This document shows positions 33,083 through 42,133 of a stretch of 64,000 nt of DNA, piece after piece (position 1 is the first letter of the stretch; each line of letters starts with the position of its first letter). The DNA comes from Candidatus Hydrogenedentes bacterium UBA2224 (lineage in GTDB: Bacteria; Hydrogenedentota; Hydrogenedentia; Hydrogenedentales; SLHB01), in assembly GCA_002348185.1 (NCBI GenBank), contig DDYW01000181.1:1-64000 (forward strand), in the 5' to 3' direction. The position numbers and the translations under genes were made by a program. The notes beneath the pieces were generated by a model. It was given only the letters and a program-made list of their open reading frames with translations, made no database searches and had not been told where the DNA came from.

Positions 33083-34368
33083 ACAATATAATCGGCAAGC
33101 TGCCGCCGCAGGGGCGCGTCGACCTCGGCCTCCAGAACCACAACATTGTCTTCATAGTCCTGCTGGATGACCCGGCCGCATTTGTGAACGCGCGCCACCA
33201 CGCTTCCCTTGTGCTGGGGAATGCGCAAGCGCACACGGGAGCGTTGCGGCGTCAGGTTCGCATCGACCGCTCGGAGCAGCTCCTCGATGCCCTGGCCGGT
33301 CCTCGCGGAAACCCGCACGCCGTGGCCGAACCGCGCCTCCAGTTCATGCGCCTGCATGGGCGTGGCGATGTCCATCTTGTTGAGAGCGAGCACGGCCGGC
33401 TTCTCCCCCACGCCGATCTCGTCCAATACGGCGCGCACGGCCTTCATGTGTTCCTCGGCCGCGGCATGCGAAGCATCGACGACCATGAGCAGCACATCCG
33501 CCTCGTTCACTTCCTCGAGCGTGGCGCGGAACGCCGCGACCAGGGAGTGCGGAAGGTTCCGGATAAATCCCACCGTGTCCGTAAAGGTCACCTCGCGGCC
33601 GCTGGGGAGTTCCCGTCTCCGCGTCGTGGTGTCGAGGGTGGCAAACAGCTTGTCTTCGACAAACGCACCGGCATTTGTCAGCGCGTTAAGAAGCGACGAT
33701 TTGCCCGCGTTGGTGTAGCCGACCAGGGCCACCGTGCCGATACCCCCTTCGATGCGCCGCTTGCGCTGGATGCGCCGGCGTTTGCGCGTGCCCTCGAGCT
33801 CTGCCTTGAACCGGCGGATCCGCTCGCGCACCACGCGGCGGTCCACCTCGAGCTTCTGTTCGCCGGGACCGCGTACCCCGATGCCGCCCTGCTGGCGCAT
33901 CATGGCCGAGCCCCGGCCGGTCAGGCGCGGCAGGAGATACTCGAGCTGGGCCAGTTCGACCTGATGCTTGCCTTCGTTGGACTGGGCGCGCAAGGCAAAA
34001 ATGTCGAGAATCAACTGCGTGCGGTCCACGACCTTCACCCCGAGCGTGTCGCCGATATTGGCGCCCTGGCTGGGGGTCAGGTCGCAGTCGAAAATGACCA
34101 GACCCGCCTCATGCTCTTCGCATGCCGCGCTGAGGGTCTCGAGTTTTCCCTTTCCAATAAGGGTCCCCGGGCACGGTCTGGCCCGGCGCTGCACAAGCGT
34201 AGCGGCCACGCCGGCCCCGGCCGTCCAGGTCAGGCGCCGCATTTCTTCAAGCGAATCCTCGACTTCCCTCGGGTCATCACCCGGAAGAATCAGCCTTACC
34301 AGGATGGCGGTCTCGGTCAGCGGCGGCCGCTCGAGTTCTATCAATCGTTCGTTTCTTTCCTCGGTCAT
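33079..34368 (-). CDS. hflX: GTPase HflX
   Basis: HflX binds the 50S subunit and splits stalled ribosomes under stress. The 429-residue protein has the HflX N-terminal domain (TLIGKGKLETLSAACEEHEA, VIFDCDLTPSQGANIGDTL, VVDRTQLILDIFALRAQSNE). A glycine-rich linker (GRGSAMMRQQGGIGVRGPGE) and coiled-coil region (about residues 160-190) follow. The G domain has G1 GYTNAGKSSLLNAL, G2 LDTTTRRRELPSG, G3 DTVGFIRNLPHSL, G4 LNKMD and G5 SARTG. All GTPase motifs are intact. The start is the ATG at 34368. A NUDIX gene overlaps its 3' end. Confidence 0.95.
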   Translation of the reverse strand: MTEERNERLIELERPPLTETAILVRLILPGDDPREVEDSLEEMRRLTWTAGAGVAATLVQRRARPCPGTLIGKGKLETLSAACEEHEAGLVIFDCDLTPSQGANIGDTLGVKVVDRTQLILDIFALRAQSNEGKHQVELAQLEYLLPRLTGRGSAMMRQQGGIGVRGPGEQKLEVDRRVVRERIRRFKAELEGTRKRRRIQRKRRIEGGIGTVALVGYTNAGKSSLLNALTNAGAFVEDKLFATLDTTTRRRELPSGREVTFTDTVGFIRNLPHSLVAAFRATLEEVNEADVLLMVVDASHAAAEEHMKAVRAVLDEIGVGEKPAVLALNKMDIATPMQAHELEARFGHGVRVSARTGQGIEELLRAVDANLTPQRSRVRLRIPQHKGSVVARVHKCGRVIQQDYEDNVVVLEAEVDAPLRRQLADYIV

Positions 34369-34511
34369 ACCCTCGTCTTTCGTGCGGTCATACCCTGCTT
34401 CTCACTATATCACGGGAGCCACATTGAATCTGTCCCCATAGATTCTTAGTCTATGCACACACAGGAACTCGTGGCGTCCCCGAAGACAACCGCGAAAGGA
34501 TTACCGTACCC

Positions 34512-35669
34512 GTGACAAAGCGTTTCATCTCTCAGCTGTTTGTTCAGAAAACGTTGGTGTTGGCGCTGGCGCTGCTCGCCGTGAGCGGCTACGCCGGGGC
34601 TGAACAGGCCGCAAACGCGCCCGAACCCGCCCCGCCGCAGGAGGTATTTCCATTGCCTGAAACACTCTACGACACGCAAACATTCACCGGGAAGGTCCTT
34701 CGGAGCGGCGGCCGGGTGGACTTCGTCTTCGGATCTGACCGCCCCTTCGCGCAGTGCCATGCCTCCACCATTGCCCAGGCCCCATCGGGCGAGCTTCTCT
34801 GCGCGTGGTTCGGCGGCACGGAGGAAAAGGACCCCGACGTCGGTATCTGGTATGCCCGCTTCACCAACGGCGCGTGGGCGCCCCCGAAGCGCATCGCAAA
34901 GGTCAACGAAACCGCTCATTGGAATCCGGTGCTGTTCACCGATCCCGAGGCCGGCGTGTTCCTCTTTTTCAAAGTCGGTCCCGAAATCCCCTACTGGCAG
35001 ACTTACTGGATGAAGTCCGCCGATGCGGGCCTGACGTGGACCGACCCCGTCGAGCTGGTCCCCGGCGACAACGGCGGCCGGGGTCCCGTCAAGAACAAGC
35101 CGATCATCCTCTCGGACGGGGCGTGGCTCGCGCCCGCCTCAACCGAACTCGGCGCCTGGAAGCCCTTCTGCGACCGGTCGGAGGACGACGGACGAACGTG
35201 GACGCGCAGCGCCGATTTCGCCATCGACCCGGTCCAAGTCATCGGCAAAGGCGCCATCCAGCCCACGTTCTGGGAGTCCTCGCCTGGCAACGTACATGCT
35301 CTCCTGCGCACCACCGCAGCGAAGATCGGCCGCGCTGACTCGACGGACGGCGGCCGGACCTGGTCGCCCATGCGGCTCACCGGGATGCCCAACAACAACA
35401 GCGGCATTGACCTCGAGAAACTCGACGACAACCGCCTGCTGCTGCTCTACAACCCCATCGGCAAGGATTGGGGACCCCGAACGCCCCTCAATCTCGCGGT
35501 ATCGAGCGACAACGGCGAAACGTGGCAGGATCTGGTCAGTCTGGAGACCGCGGAAGGCGAATACTCGTACCCGGCCATCATCCGGAGTGGCGACGGGATC
35601 GTCCTGTGTTACACCTGGCGTCGCGAACGCGTTCGCTGCTGGCAGATCCCCGCCGCGGCATTTGAGTAA
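34512..35669 (+). CDS. Exported BNR/sialidase-fold protein
   Basis: A 385-residue secreted protein. It starts at a GTG (34512), followed by a signal peptide (TLVLALALLAVSGYAGAEQ). The body is a beta-propeller with several Asp-box-like turns: SADAGLTWTD, SEDDGRTWTR, STDGGRTWSP and SSDNGETWQD, plus HASTIAQAPSGELLCAWFGG and SYPAIIRSGDGIVLCYTWRR. This is the pattern of the exo-alpha-sialidase/BNR superfamily widely found in PVC-type bacteria. Catalytic sialidase arginines are not clear, so true sialidase activity is uncertain. It could act on other glycans. A strong hairpin lies just downstream. Confidence 0.8.
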   Translation: MTKRFISQLFVQKTLVLALALLAVSGYAGAEQAANAPEPAPPQEVFPLPETLYDTQTFTGKVLRSGGRVDFVFGSDRPFAQCHASTIAQAPSGELLCAWFGGTEEKDPDVGIWYARFTNGAWAPPKRIAKVNETAHWNPVLFTDPEAGVFLFFKVGPEIPYWQTYWMKSADAGLTWTDPVELVPGDNGGRGPVKNKPIILSDGAWLAPASTELGAWKPFCDRSEDDGRTWTRSADFAIDPVQVIGKGAIQPTFWESSPGNVHALLRTTAAKIGRADSTDGGRTWSPMRLTGMPNNNSGIDLEKLDDNRLLLLYNPIGKDWGPRTPLNLAVSSDNGETWQDLVSLETAEGEYSYPAIIRSGDGIVLCYTWRRERVRCWQIPAAAFE

Positions 35670-35689
35670 ATCGATATCGCGGAATAATT

Positions 35690-35726
35690 CACGGCCGTGG
35701 GGTCCCGCGCGGACCTCACGGCCGTG
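35690..35726 (+). terminator. Strong hairpin downstream of the BNR gene, likely terminator
   Basis: CACGGCCGTGGGGTCC (35690-35705) pairs with GGACCTCACGGCCGTG (35711-35726) with one mismatch around a five-base loop. It lies 20 bases past the stop of the BNR/sialidase-like gene. No T tract follows, so termination is inferred from the strength of the stem only. Confidence 0.4.
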
Positions 35727-35752
35727 TGTGCATGTATGGGCCGGCGCGTCCA

Positions 35753-35797
35753 AAGAAAACGGCCCCGTCCGCGGAGATACTCCGGGGACGCGGCCGT
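35753..35797 (-). terminator. Rho-independent-like terminator of rplM-rpsI
   Basis: On the minus strand a long imperfect stem (ACGGCCGCGTCCCCGGAG pairing with CTCCGCGGACGGGGCCGT, three-base loop) ends in TTTTCTTTG. It starts 26 bases after the rpsI stop. Position and T-rich end fit a terminator for the ribosomal protein operon. Confidence 0.7.
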
Positions 35798-35822
35798 GAA
35801 CGAGTCTGCCCGCTCGAGCGGT

Positions 35823-36227
35823 TTACCGCTTGGAGAACTGGAAGCGCTTGCGGGCGCCGGGTTGTCCGTACTTCTTGCGTTCGACCTCGCGCGCATCGCG
35901 AGTCAGCAGCCCGTACTTACGCAGGACGGGACGGTATTTCTCGTCCAGTTCAACGAGCGCACGGGCGATGCCCAGGCGCAGGGCGCCGGCCTGTCCGGTC
36001 AGCCCGCCGCCGCTGCAACGCGCGCGGATGTCAAACCGGTTCACGGTGTCCGTCACGTCGAACGGCTGTTTTGCCAGCATCACGAGCACTTCGCGCGCCA
36101 GATAGGCGTCCAGGGGACGGCCATTGACCGTCACCACACCCGTGCCCGGCTTCAGGCGAACGCGCGCCGAGGCGTTTTTGCGCCGGCCGATGGCCATTAC
36201 TTCATTCGTCTTTGCGTCGACTGCCAC
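35823..36227 (-). CDS. rpsI: 30S ribosomal protein S9
   Basis: The 134-residue protein contains [58 protein letters not shown] and the basic end [10 protein letters not shown], all diagnostic of S9. The C-terminal Lys-Arg reaches the P-site tRNA in the ribosome. It follows rplM directly (37 bases), the classical L13-S9 pairing, and ends before a hairpin terminator. The start is the ATG at 36227; a second in-frame ATG (VMAIG) is possible but leaves out only a short tail. Confidence 0.97.
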   Translation of the reverse strand: MAVDAKTNEVMAIGRRKNASARVRLKPGTGVVTVNGRPLDAYLAREVLVMLAKQPFDVTDTVNRFDIRARCSGGGLTGQAGALRLGIARALVELDEKYRPVLRKYGLLTRDAREVERKKYGQPGARKRFQFSKR

Positions 36228-36264
36228 TTGGGGTTCCTCTCCTCAATCCTCGCCTTCGTTTGTG

Positions 36265-36693
36265 CTAGAAGGTATGCATTTCCGGATTCTGTGCTTCATG
36301 GGGATGCTCGTTGCCCGCGTAGATGCGGACGCGCGTGGCGAGTTGCCGCCCCAACCGGTTGTGGGGCAACATCCCCTTGACCGCGAACATCATGGCGCGC
36401 GTCGGGTGCTTCGCCACCAGCTTCTCGTAGGTGGTTTCTTTCAGCCCGCCAAGATACCCGGAGTGCCGGTAATACTTCTTGGCCTGCGCCTTGCGTCCCG
36501 TGACGCACGCTTTGTCCGCGTTAATGATCACCACATGATCGCCGCAATCCAGGTAAGGGGTGTACTGGGGCTTGTGTTTGCCGCGCAGCAGCCTGGCCGC
36601 TTCCGCCGCAACCCGGCCGAGCACCTTGCCATTCGCGTCGATGACCAACCACTTCTTTTTGATATCTCCCTCGCGGGGGACATACGTTTTCAC
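36265..36693 (-). CDS. rplM: 50S ribosomal protein L13
   Basis: A 142-residue protein. Start is the GTG at 36693, with AAGGAG nine bases upstream; it gives the expected N-terminus MKTYVPREGDIKKKWLVIDA. Motifs: VLGRVAAEAARLLRGKHKP, CGDHVVIINADKACVTGRK, YYRHSGYLGGLKETTYEKL and VKGMLPHNRLGRQLATRVRI. L13 is an early assembly protein of the 50S subunit. It forms the standard operon with rpsI. The longer upstream frame has no conserved sequence, so it was not used. Confidence 0.97.
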   Translation of the reverse strand: MKTYVPREGDIKKKWLVIDANGKVLGRVAAEAARLLRGKHKPQYTPYLDCGDHVVIINADKACVTGRKAQAKKYYRHSGYLGGLKETTYEKLVAKHPTRAMMFAVKGMLPHNRLGRQLATRVRIYAGNEHPHEAQNPEMHTF

Positions 36694-36929
36694 CGCTTCT
36701 CTCTCCTTAACGGCCGGGTCAGGCCGTAAAAGCACACAACTCAGCAACTTGTGAGGACAACGCGAAGCGAAAGTGTACCTGACGAAAATCCGAATGTCAA
36801 GAAAGACCTCCCCACCCGAATCTTCGCAGTTTTCGTCCGGCATTTTGCCGCCCGGCCCAAACCCGCCCGACGTGCGCGGCGTAACGCAACCAGGCATCAA
36901 ATACCCTCTGTTTTAAGCCGCTGTTTGCC

Positions 36930-38696
36930 TCAATCGTCGCTCACATCGACGCTGACGTAATCGACATACAGGCCGGCCTCATCCATCGCGGTGGCCGTAG
37001 AGCGTATCCGCACGTAGTTTACCCCGCGCGGCTCCCGGAATGCACGCGGAAGGTATACCCGAGGCACATCATCCACCGACGCCACCGCCGTGCGGCCCGG
37101 GGTGTCCCATGCCATTTGCAGCGTGCACCACGTGCCTGCCTCAAGCGACTCCCGCACGGAAATGTGGCCGTCCGGCTGAATGGGAAGCGAAAAAACGGCC
37201 TCCTTCTCCCCATTCGGGTCGGTAGGATCAAAGAAACGGTCCAGGAGAGACACCACGGCGCCTCCAAACCCTTCCCGCAACAATACCCGCAGGGTCAGAA
37301 CCCCCTTGCGGCCCATCCGGAAATTCCAGACTGCTCCGTCGCCGGCATAGTCGTCCGGCCGCCGTACGTGCAGCACGGTTCCGCCGCGGGCTTCCGGCAG
37401 TTCCACGACGGCCGGGCCCTGCCTGCGGTCCTGCCACCAGCGCGAGACCTCACCGTAGTGCGTGAAGACGGACCAGCCGTCCAGCCCGGCCGAAAAATCG
37501 TCTTCGCGGTGGGTTCCCAGTAGCCAGTCCGGATCAAAACGCAACATGGCGCTGGCCGGCCCCTGCCCGGTCATCACGATGACTTTCCCGTTGGGGGCGA
37601 GGTACGGATAGGGATAGGCCGTCCCCCGGTCGCCCGATTTCGGTGGCGTGTTGTTCCGGGTAGGGTCGCGGTAGATTTCCCGGTAGCCCCGCCAGGTCCG
37701 GCCTTCATCGTCGGAGATCGCGGCGTGGAGCGCGTCGCGGCCGCCATAGACGCCCGCCCCGTGTACACGCGGCGGTTTCTCGCATCCGTTCCAGAACACG
37801 AGAATGCGGTCATCCGGCAGGCGCAGGAACCCCGCCGGCGCGTCGGTCCCGAGGAATTCCGTCGGACGCAGGGGCTCCCAGGCGGCTCCGTCGGGGGAAT
37901 AGGATTCATACAGGCAGCCGGCATCGGTGCGGGCGAGCATGTACACGCGCCCGTCCTTGAGCTCGATGATGCACGGTTCGCACGCGCCATAGCCGCTGCC
38001 GTTGAAATCCGTGTGGGTCGGGGCGGTAAGCTGCGCCGGCGACTTGTGCCAGGTATCACCGCCGTCGTCGGAATACACGCACGTGACCACGTTGGCGCCG
38101 CACGGAGGGCCCGTCTTCCGGTCCGGCAGCCACTCGGCAAACGGCAGCACAATGCGGCCCGTGCTCAACTGGGTCACCCCATTGATGGACCCCACATACC
38201 CTTCAAAGATGACCTTGGCCTCTTCCCACGCCGTGCCGCCGTCTCGCGTCTTGATATGCCAGATGTCGATAAAGTAATCGACACCGATCGTGCGCCCCTC
38301 CCCTGCCCGGCGCACAATCATGGGAAAGAGGTGAAACTCGCCTTCGCGATCACGCAGCGGCAAGAAGGCGCGCGGCCCTTCGTATTCCAGAGTCGGGGCG
38401 CTCCACGTGATCCCCCCGTCCGGCGACGTCACCGAGAAATTCCAGAATGCTCCGCCTTCGGCGGTTTCTGCGTAAAACGACTTCAGCGTCCCGTCCGGCA
38501 TCAGGATCACGCCGCCCCGGCGATCCCCCAGCCGGACGGGCTCCCAGACGTCCTCCTGGCGCGCCTCCGCCTCTTGTTCGGGGACAGCGCTCCGCGAGCC
38601 GGCCTCCTGTTCAGCCGCCCAGACGTATCCCGCCAGAAAACAGCCTTCTACAAGCAAAGCGGTCAGTAGCGCCCGGGTCCGGAGTGTGATTCGCAT
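36930..38696 (-). CDS. Large exported BNR/sialidase-fold protein with C-terminal beta-sandwich
   Basis: A 588-residue protein. The chosen start (ATG at 38696, AGGA eight bases upstream) gives a signal peptide (RTRALLTALLVEGCFLAGYV). An in-frame ATG five codons upstream is also possible. Residues about 60-410 form a BNR-type propeller with Asp boxes TSPDGGITWSAP, YSDDGGDTWHKS, YSPDGAAWEP and ISDDEGRTWRGY. The region after 420 (DDFSAGLDGWSVFTHYGEVS) looks like a concanavalin/LamG-like beta-sandwich. The family often handles glycans. Catalytic residues are not evident. It faces the rplM-rpsI operon on its downstream side and the GT4 gene on its upstream side, 49 bases away. Confidence 0.78.
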   Translation of the reverse strand: MRITLRTRALLTALLVEGCFLAGYVWAAEQEAGSRSAVPEQEAEARQEDVWEPVRLGDRRGGVILMPDGTLKSFYAETAEGGAFWNFSVTSPDGGITWSAPTLEYEGPRAFLPLRDREGEFHLFPMIVRRAGEGRTIGVDYFIDIWHIKTRDGGTAWEEAKVIFEGYVGSINGVTQLSTGRIVLPFAEWLPDRKTGPPCGANVVTCVYSDDGGDTWHKSPAQLTAPTHTDFNGSGYGACEPCIIELKDGRVYMLARTDAGCLYESYSPDGAAWEPLRPTEFLGTDAPAGFLRLPDDRILVFWNGCEKPPRVHGAGVYGGRDALHAAISDDEGRTWRGYREIYRDPTRNNTPPKSGDRGTAYPYPYLAPNGKVIVMTGQGPASAMLRFDPDWLLGTHREDDFSAGLDGWSVFTHYGEVSRWWQDRRQGPAVVELPEARGGTVLHVRRPDDYAGDGAVWNFRMGRKGVLTLRVLLREGFGGAVVSLLDRFFDPTDPNGEKEAVFSLPIQPDGHISVRESLEAGTWCTLQMAWDTPGRTAVASVDDVPRVYLPRAFREPRGVNYVRIRSTATAMDEAGLYVDYVSVDVSDD

Positions 38697-38745
38697 GTGG
38701 GATGTCCTCATTCGTTTGCGCCTATCTGTTCGGAAGCCCCGCCCG

Positions 38746-41115
38746 TCACGCTCTCTCGGCTTCGGCTTCCGAGGCGGCCTCCAGAGCCTCCTCGGTTTCT
38801 CTCTCAACGTCTGGAAGCACCGGAGGTTCCTCGGCAACGGCTTCGGTGTCGGGTTCACGGATCAGGTGTTCGGAAAGCTGCATCTCCGCGAGGGCCATCA
38901 GAAAGGAGACCGTCGATTCCGCGCCCTGGTTCTGATTCACACGATCCGAGGAGAGCCCGTCGAAGCAGCCGCCGGTGCCCGCATGATACAGGGGCATGTG
39001 CAGGTCGTTCTTTCCGAGGAACCAGTCGAATGCCCGGAGCGCCTCTTCCCACCAGCGTTCCTCGCCGGTCATGCGGTAGGCCTCGAGGCAGGCCGCGACG
39101 GTGGAGTTCGCTTCGATGGGCTGCTGGTCGAAACGCGCCCGCGGCTCGCCCTTCCGGTAGAATCCGTGGCAGCCGATCGGCACGAAATGCTGGCCTCCCG
39201 CGCGCTGCACCTGAACAAGCCATTCCAGGGCACGCAGCCCCGCATCAACCATGTTGCCGTCGTTCAGCCACTGACCGCACAGGAAGAGGGCATGCGGCAG
39301 GCGGGCGTTGCCATACGTCAGAAAGTCCTCGAACCACAGCCACTCCTTCGAGGCATTCCTTTCAAACATGGCGAGGAGGCGGTGGGCCAGGTCCACCCGT
39401 GCGTCCTGCGCCGCGCAATGGCCGTAGAAGCGCCGCATGTATTCCATCATCCCCAGCAGGGAGTAGGCCCAGGCCCGCGTTTCGCGGAATCCCAGACACG
39501 GTGGAAGGGCCTCGTCAAACAAGCGGCAGGCGAATCCGCGCAGGCCGCTGTAGCGGGAACGGCCGGCCACAACGCCCAGCGCCCAGAGGGCGCGGCCGTG
39601 GCTGTCTTCCGAGCCCACTTCTTCCAGCCAGCGCCGGTCATAGCCCATGAAGTTCCGAAACCTGCGGGTCTTGGGATTCCACGCGTGGTTCAGGAACGCG
39701 AGATAGCGCGATTGAAGCGTGCGCACCAGCGGCATGTTTCCGGCGCCCAACTCCTCGAGAAGCACCGTCAGCACCACGGCGCGCGCGTTGTCGTCCACCG
39801 TGTACCCTTCGTCGTAATTGGGAATGGCGAACGTGGCGTGCTGCAGGAGGCCCGTCTCGTCGGTCAGACGCTGGAGGTGCTCGAGCTTGATGCCCGGGAG
39901 TTCCCCTTTGGTGAACTCCAGCGGCGGGATACCCCGGCGGCGTCGCGGCTTGCGGAAACTCTCCCCCCGGGCGCGTTCAAAGACCTCCCCGTACTGCCCG
40001 GCCACATTTTCCCAGACCATCTGGCGCCCATACTCGTAGGCCCGCTTTCGCATGGCGTGACGTTCGGCCTCATGCTCCAGCAGGTACATGACCTGTTCAG
40101 CGATGGCCGCGCTGTCCCTGAACGGCACCAGGCGTCCCCGCCCGTCCGCGAGCAAGTCTTCCGCATACCAGTAGGGCGTCGAGATCACGGCCTTCCCCGC
40201 GCCGGCCGAGTAGGCCAGGGTCCCGGAAGTGATCTGCCGGGGCTCGAGATACGGCGTGACGTACAGGTCCGCGCACCCGATGAACTCGATGAGCTCTTCG
40301 AGCGTCACGAACCGGTTGTGGAAAATCACGCTGCCCTGGACGCCTCGCGACTTGACCAGGCGCTGCAAACTCAGCCGGTACGATTCCCCCTGGTCTCGTA
40401 TCAGATGCGGGTGGGTCGCGCCAAGAATGATGTAGACCAGGTTTGGGAACCGTTCCAGGATCTTCGGCAGCGCCTCAATCACATACTCAATGCCTTTGTT
40501 AGGGGAAAGGAGTCCGAAAGTGAGTAAAACCAGCTTTCCCTCCACGCCGAACTTGTCTTTGAAATAGTTTGGATCCACAAACGGCACGTCCGGAATGCCG
40601 TGGTGAATCAAGTCGATTCTCTCTTCGGGAACCCCATAGATGGTCTTCAGAAAGGTGCGTCCCCGCTCGCTCATCACAACCATCCGGTCGGACAAGGCCG
40701 TCAATTCGTCCATGACCTGGCGCTGCGCGGCATTCGGCTTTTCCAGAACGGTATGAAGGGTGGTTACGATGGGCATGCTGAGATCGCTGAGCAGTTTGAT
40801 GATGTGGCTTCCCGCGACGCCCCCGAAAATGCCGAATTCGTGCTGCAGGCAGACCGTGTCGATATTGTTGATGTTCAGGAATTCGGCCGCGCGCCGGTAC
40901 GAGGCGAGTTCCTGCTCGCGCACTTCAAAACGCACCCGCGGAGGATAGTCGTACCCATCCTCCACATCGTTGATCGGAATCGCGAACACGTCCGCATTCG
41001 GGTGGGCCTCGGCAAAGGCTTCACACAAGTCGGTGGTGAAGGTTGCTATCCCGCACTGACGCGGAAGATAATTCCCGATAAAGGCCACCCGCTGATTGTA
41101 CTCTTTGTGAACCAT
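38746..41115 (-). CDS. Two-domain protein: GT4 glycosyltransferase plus (alpha/alpha)6-barrel domain
   Basis: A 789-residue cytoplasmic protein. Residues about 1-370 are a GT-B glycosyltransferase: IGNYLPRQCGIATFTTDLCE (N-terminal loop), LQHEFGIFGGVAGSHI, LLTFGLLSPNKGIEYVIEAL and TSGTLAYSAGAGKAVISTPY. Residues about 400-750 are helical repeats of a six-hairpin glycosidase-like barrel (YDEGYTVDDNARAVVLTVLL, DSHGRALWALGVVAGRSRYS, RFDQQPIEANSTVAACLEAY). The last 40 residues are acidic. The usual GT4 EX7E glutamates are not in place. Fused GT4/barrel proteins of this type are often encoded near GH130 genes, and the window has two GH130 genes 17 kb away. It may make or process a mannose-containing glycan. 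Confidence 0.8.
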   Translation of the reverse strand: MVHKEYNQRVAFIGNYLPRQCGIATFTTDLCEAFAEAHPNADVFAIPINDVEDGYDYPPRVRFEVREQELASYRRAAEFLNINNIDTVCLQHEFGIFGGVAGSHIIKLLSDLSMPIVTTLHTVLEKPNAAQRQVMDELTALSDRMVVMSERGRTFLKTIYGVPEERIDLIHHGIPDVPFVDPNYFKDKFGVEGKLVLLTFGLLSPNKGIEYVIEALPKILERFPNLVYIILGATHPHLIRDQGESYRLSLQRLVKSRGVQGSVIFHNRFVTLEELIEFIGCADLYVTPYLEPRQITSGTLAYSAGAGKAVISTPYWYAEDLLADGRGRLVPFRDSAAIAEQVMYLLEHEAERHAMRKRAYEYGRQMVWENVAGQYGEVFERARGESFRKPRRRRGIPPLEFTKGELPGIKLEHLQRLTDETGLLQHATFAIPNYDEGYTVDDNARAVVLTVLLEELGAGNMPLVRTLQSRYLAFLNHAWNPKTRRFRNFMGYDRRWLEEVGSEDSHGRALWALGVVAGRSRYSGLRGFACRLFDEALPPCLGFRETRAWAYSLLGMMEYMRRFYGHCAAQDARVDLAHRLLAMFERNASKEWLWFEDFLTYGNARLPHALFLCGQWLNDGNMVDAGLRALEWLVQVQRAGGQHFVPIGCHGFYRKGEPRARFDQQPIEANSTVAACLEAYRMTGEERWWEEALRAFDWFLGKNDLHMPLYHAGTGGCFDGLSSDRVNQNQGAESTVSFLMALAEMQLSEHLIREPDTEAVAEEPPVLPDVERETEEALEAASEAEAERA

Positions 41116-41368
41116 AGCCTCCTCGTCTTTCGCCGGACCGGCGGTGGTTTATGTGTTGTTTTGCACCAAAAAGCGCCTTCACTATAACATATGACCAGCG
41201 TCTAAACTGACCCAGCCCCTCCCAGCCCCTCCCTTCGCGCCAGCCTCGACTGACACACACCGTCCGGCGCTCTTTCGCATTCGACGCCAAAATGGTGCAT
41301 TGATCTCCGCAACCGCAATCCGTACCATGCGGGCCTGACAGTTTGCGGAACACCATGGGACGACGCGC

Positions 41369-42133
41369 ATGATCATCGATTGTCACGGCCACTGTTCCAT
41401 CGATGGCTCGTACTCTCTGTCGGCGGACGATACGGTACGCAGCCTCGACCTGTACGGCATCGACCAAATCTGCTGTTCCGCCCCTATCACCAGCGGCGAA
41501 GCCACCCCGGACCTGATTCGCGCGCGCAATGACCTCATCCTCGGCGCGATGCGGAAATATCCGGACCGCATTATGGGCATGTGCTTCCTGAACCCGGGCC
41601 ATTCCCGCGAGGCCCAGGACGAGATTACCCGCTGTGTGGCCGACAACGGGATGGTCGGCGTCAAGCTGTACAATCAATACCGCATCTGCGATCCCGTGCA
41701 GTTTCCAGTCATCGAACGGTGTATCGAACTCGGGGTCCCCATTCTCATGCACGCGGGGTATCCCGCCGCGCCGGAGTTGCGCGAACAACAGCCGCGCATC
41801 TCCACTGGCATGCATTTTGCCGGCGCGGCCCGGCGCTACCCCGAGGCCATGCTGATCTGCGCGCACATCGGAGGCGGCGGCGATTGGGAACGCCAACTCA
41901 AGGGCTTGCGCGAGGCCCCGAGCGTCTTTGTTGACACCGGCGGTTCGGTCATCGACGCGGGCATGATCGAACGCTGCGTGCGCGAACTCGGCATCGACCG
42001 TCTCCTCTTCGCGTGCGACGGCAGCATGGAGCGCGGCCTGGGCAAAATCCTCGACGCCAAGCTCACCGAATCCGAGCGCGCCAAGGTCTACAGCGCCAAT
42101 TTCCTCAACATCCTCGCGAGGAGAAAACCGTGA
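41369..42133 (+). CDS. Amidohydrolase-superfamily (amidohydrolase_2) metal hydrolase or decarboxylase
   Basis: A 254-residue TIM-barrel protein. It opens MIIDCHGHCSIDG with the metal-binding HxH (H6, H8). Further ligands appear as histidines in PILMHAGYP and LICAHIGGGGDWE and the aspartate in LLFACDGSMERG. The active site therefore looks complete. This group (ACMSD/2-pyrone-dicarboxylate hydrolase-like) hydrolyses or decarboxylates cyclic or aromatic compounds; the substrate is unknown. It starts at the ATG at 41369 and overlaps the next gene by four bases (GTGA). It is the first of four co-directional genes with a URO-D-fold and a GH-like protein. Confidence 0.82.
   Translation: MIIDCHGHCSIDGSYSLSADDTVRSLDLYGIDQICCSAPITSGEATPDLIRARNDLILGAMRKYPDRIMGMCFLNPGHSREAQDEITRCVADNGMVGVKLYNQYRICDPVQFPVIERCIELGVPILMHAGYPAAPELREQQPRISTGMHFAGAARRYPEAMLICAHIGGGGDWERQLKGLREAPSVFVDTGGSVIDAGMIERCVRELGIDRLLFACDGSMERGLGKILDAKLTESERAKVYSANFLNILARRKP

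Noticed and set aside
41161..41188. TTGCAC ... TATAAC pair upstream of the amidohydrolase operon
   Set aside because: Spacing is 16 and the -35 matches only half of consensus; too weak to list, though it may be real.
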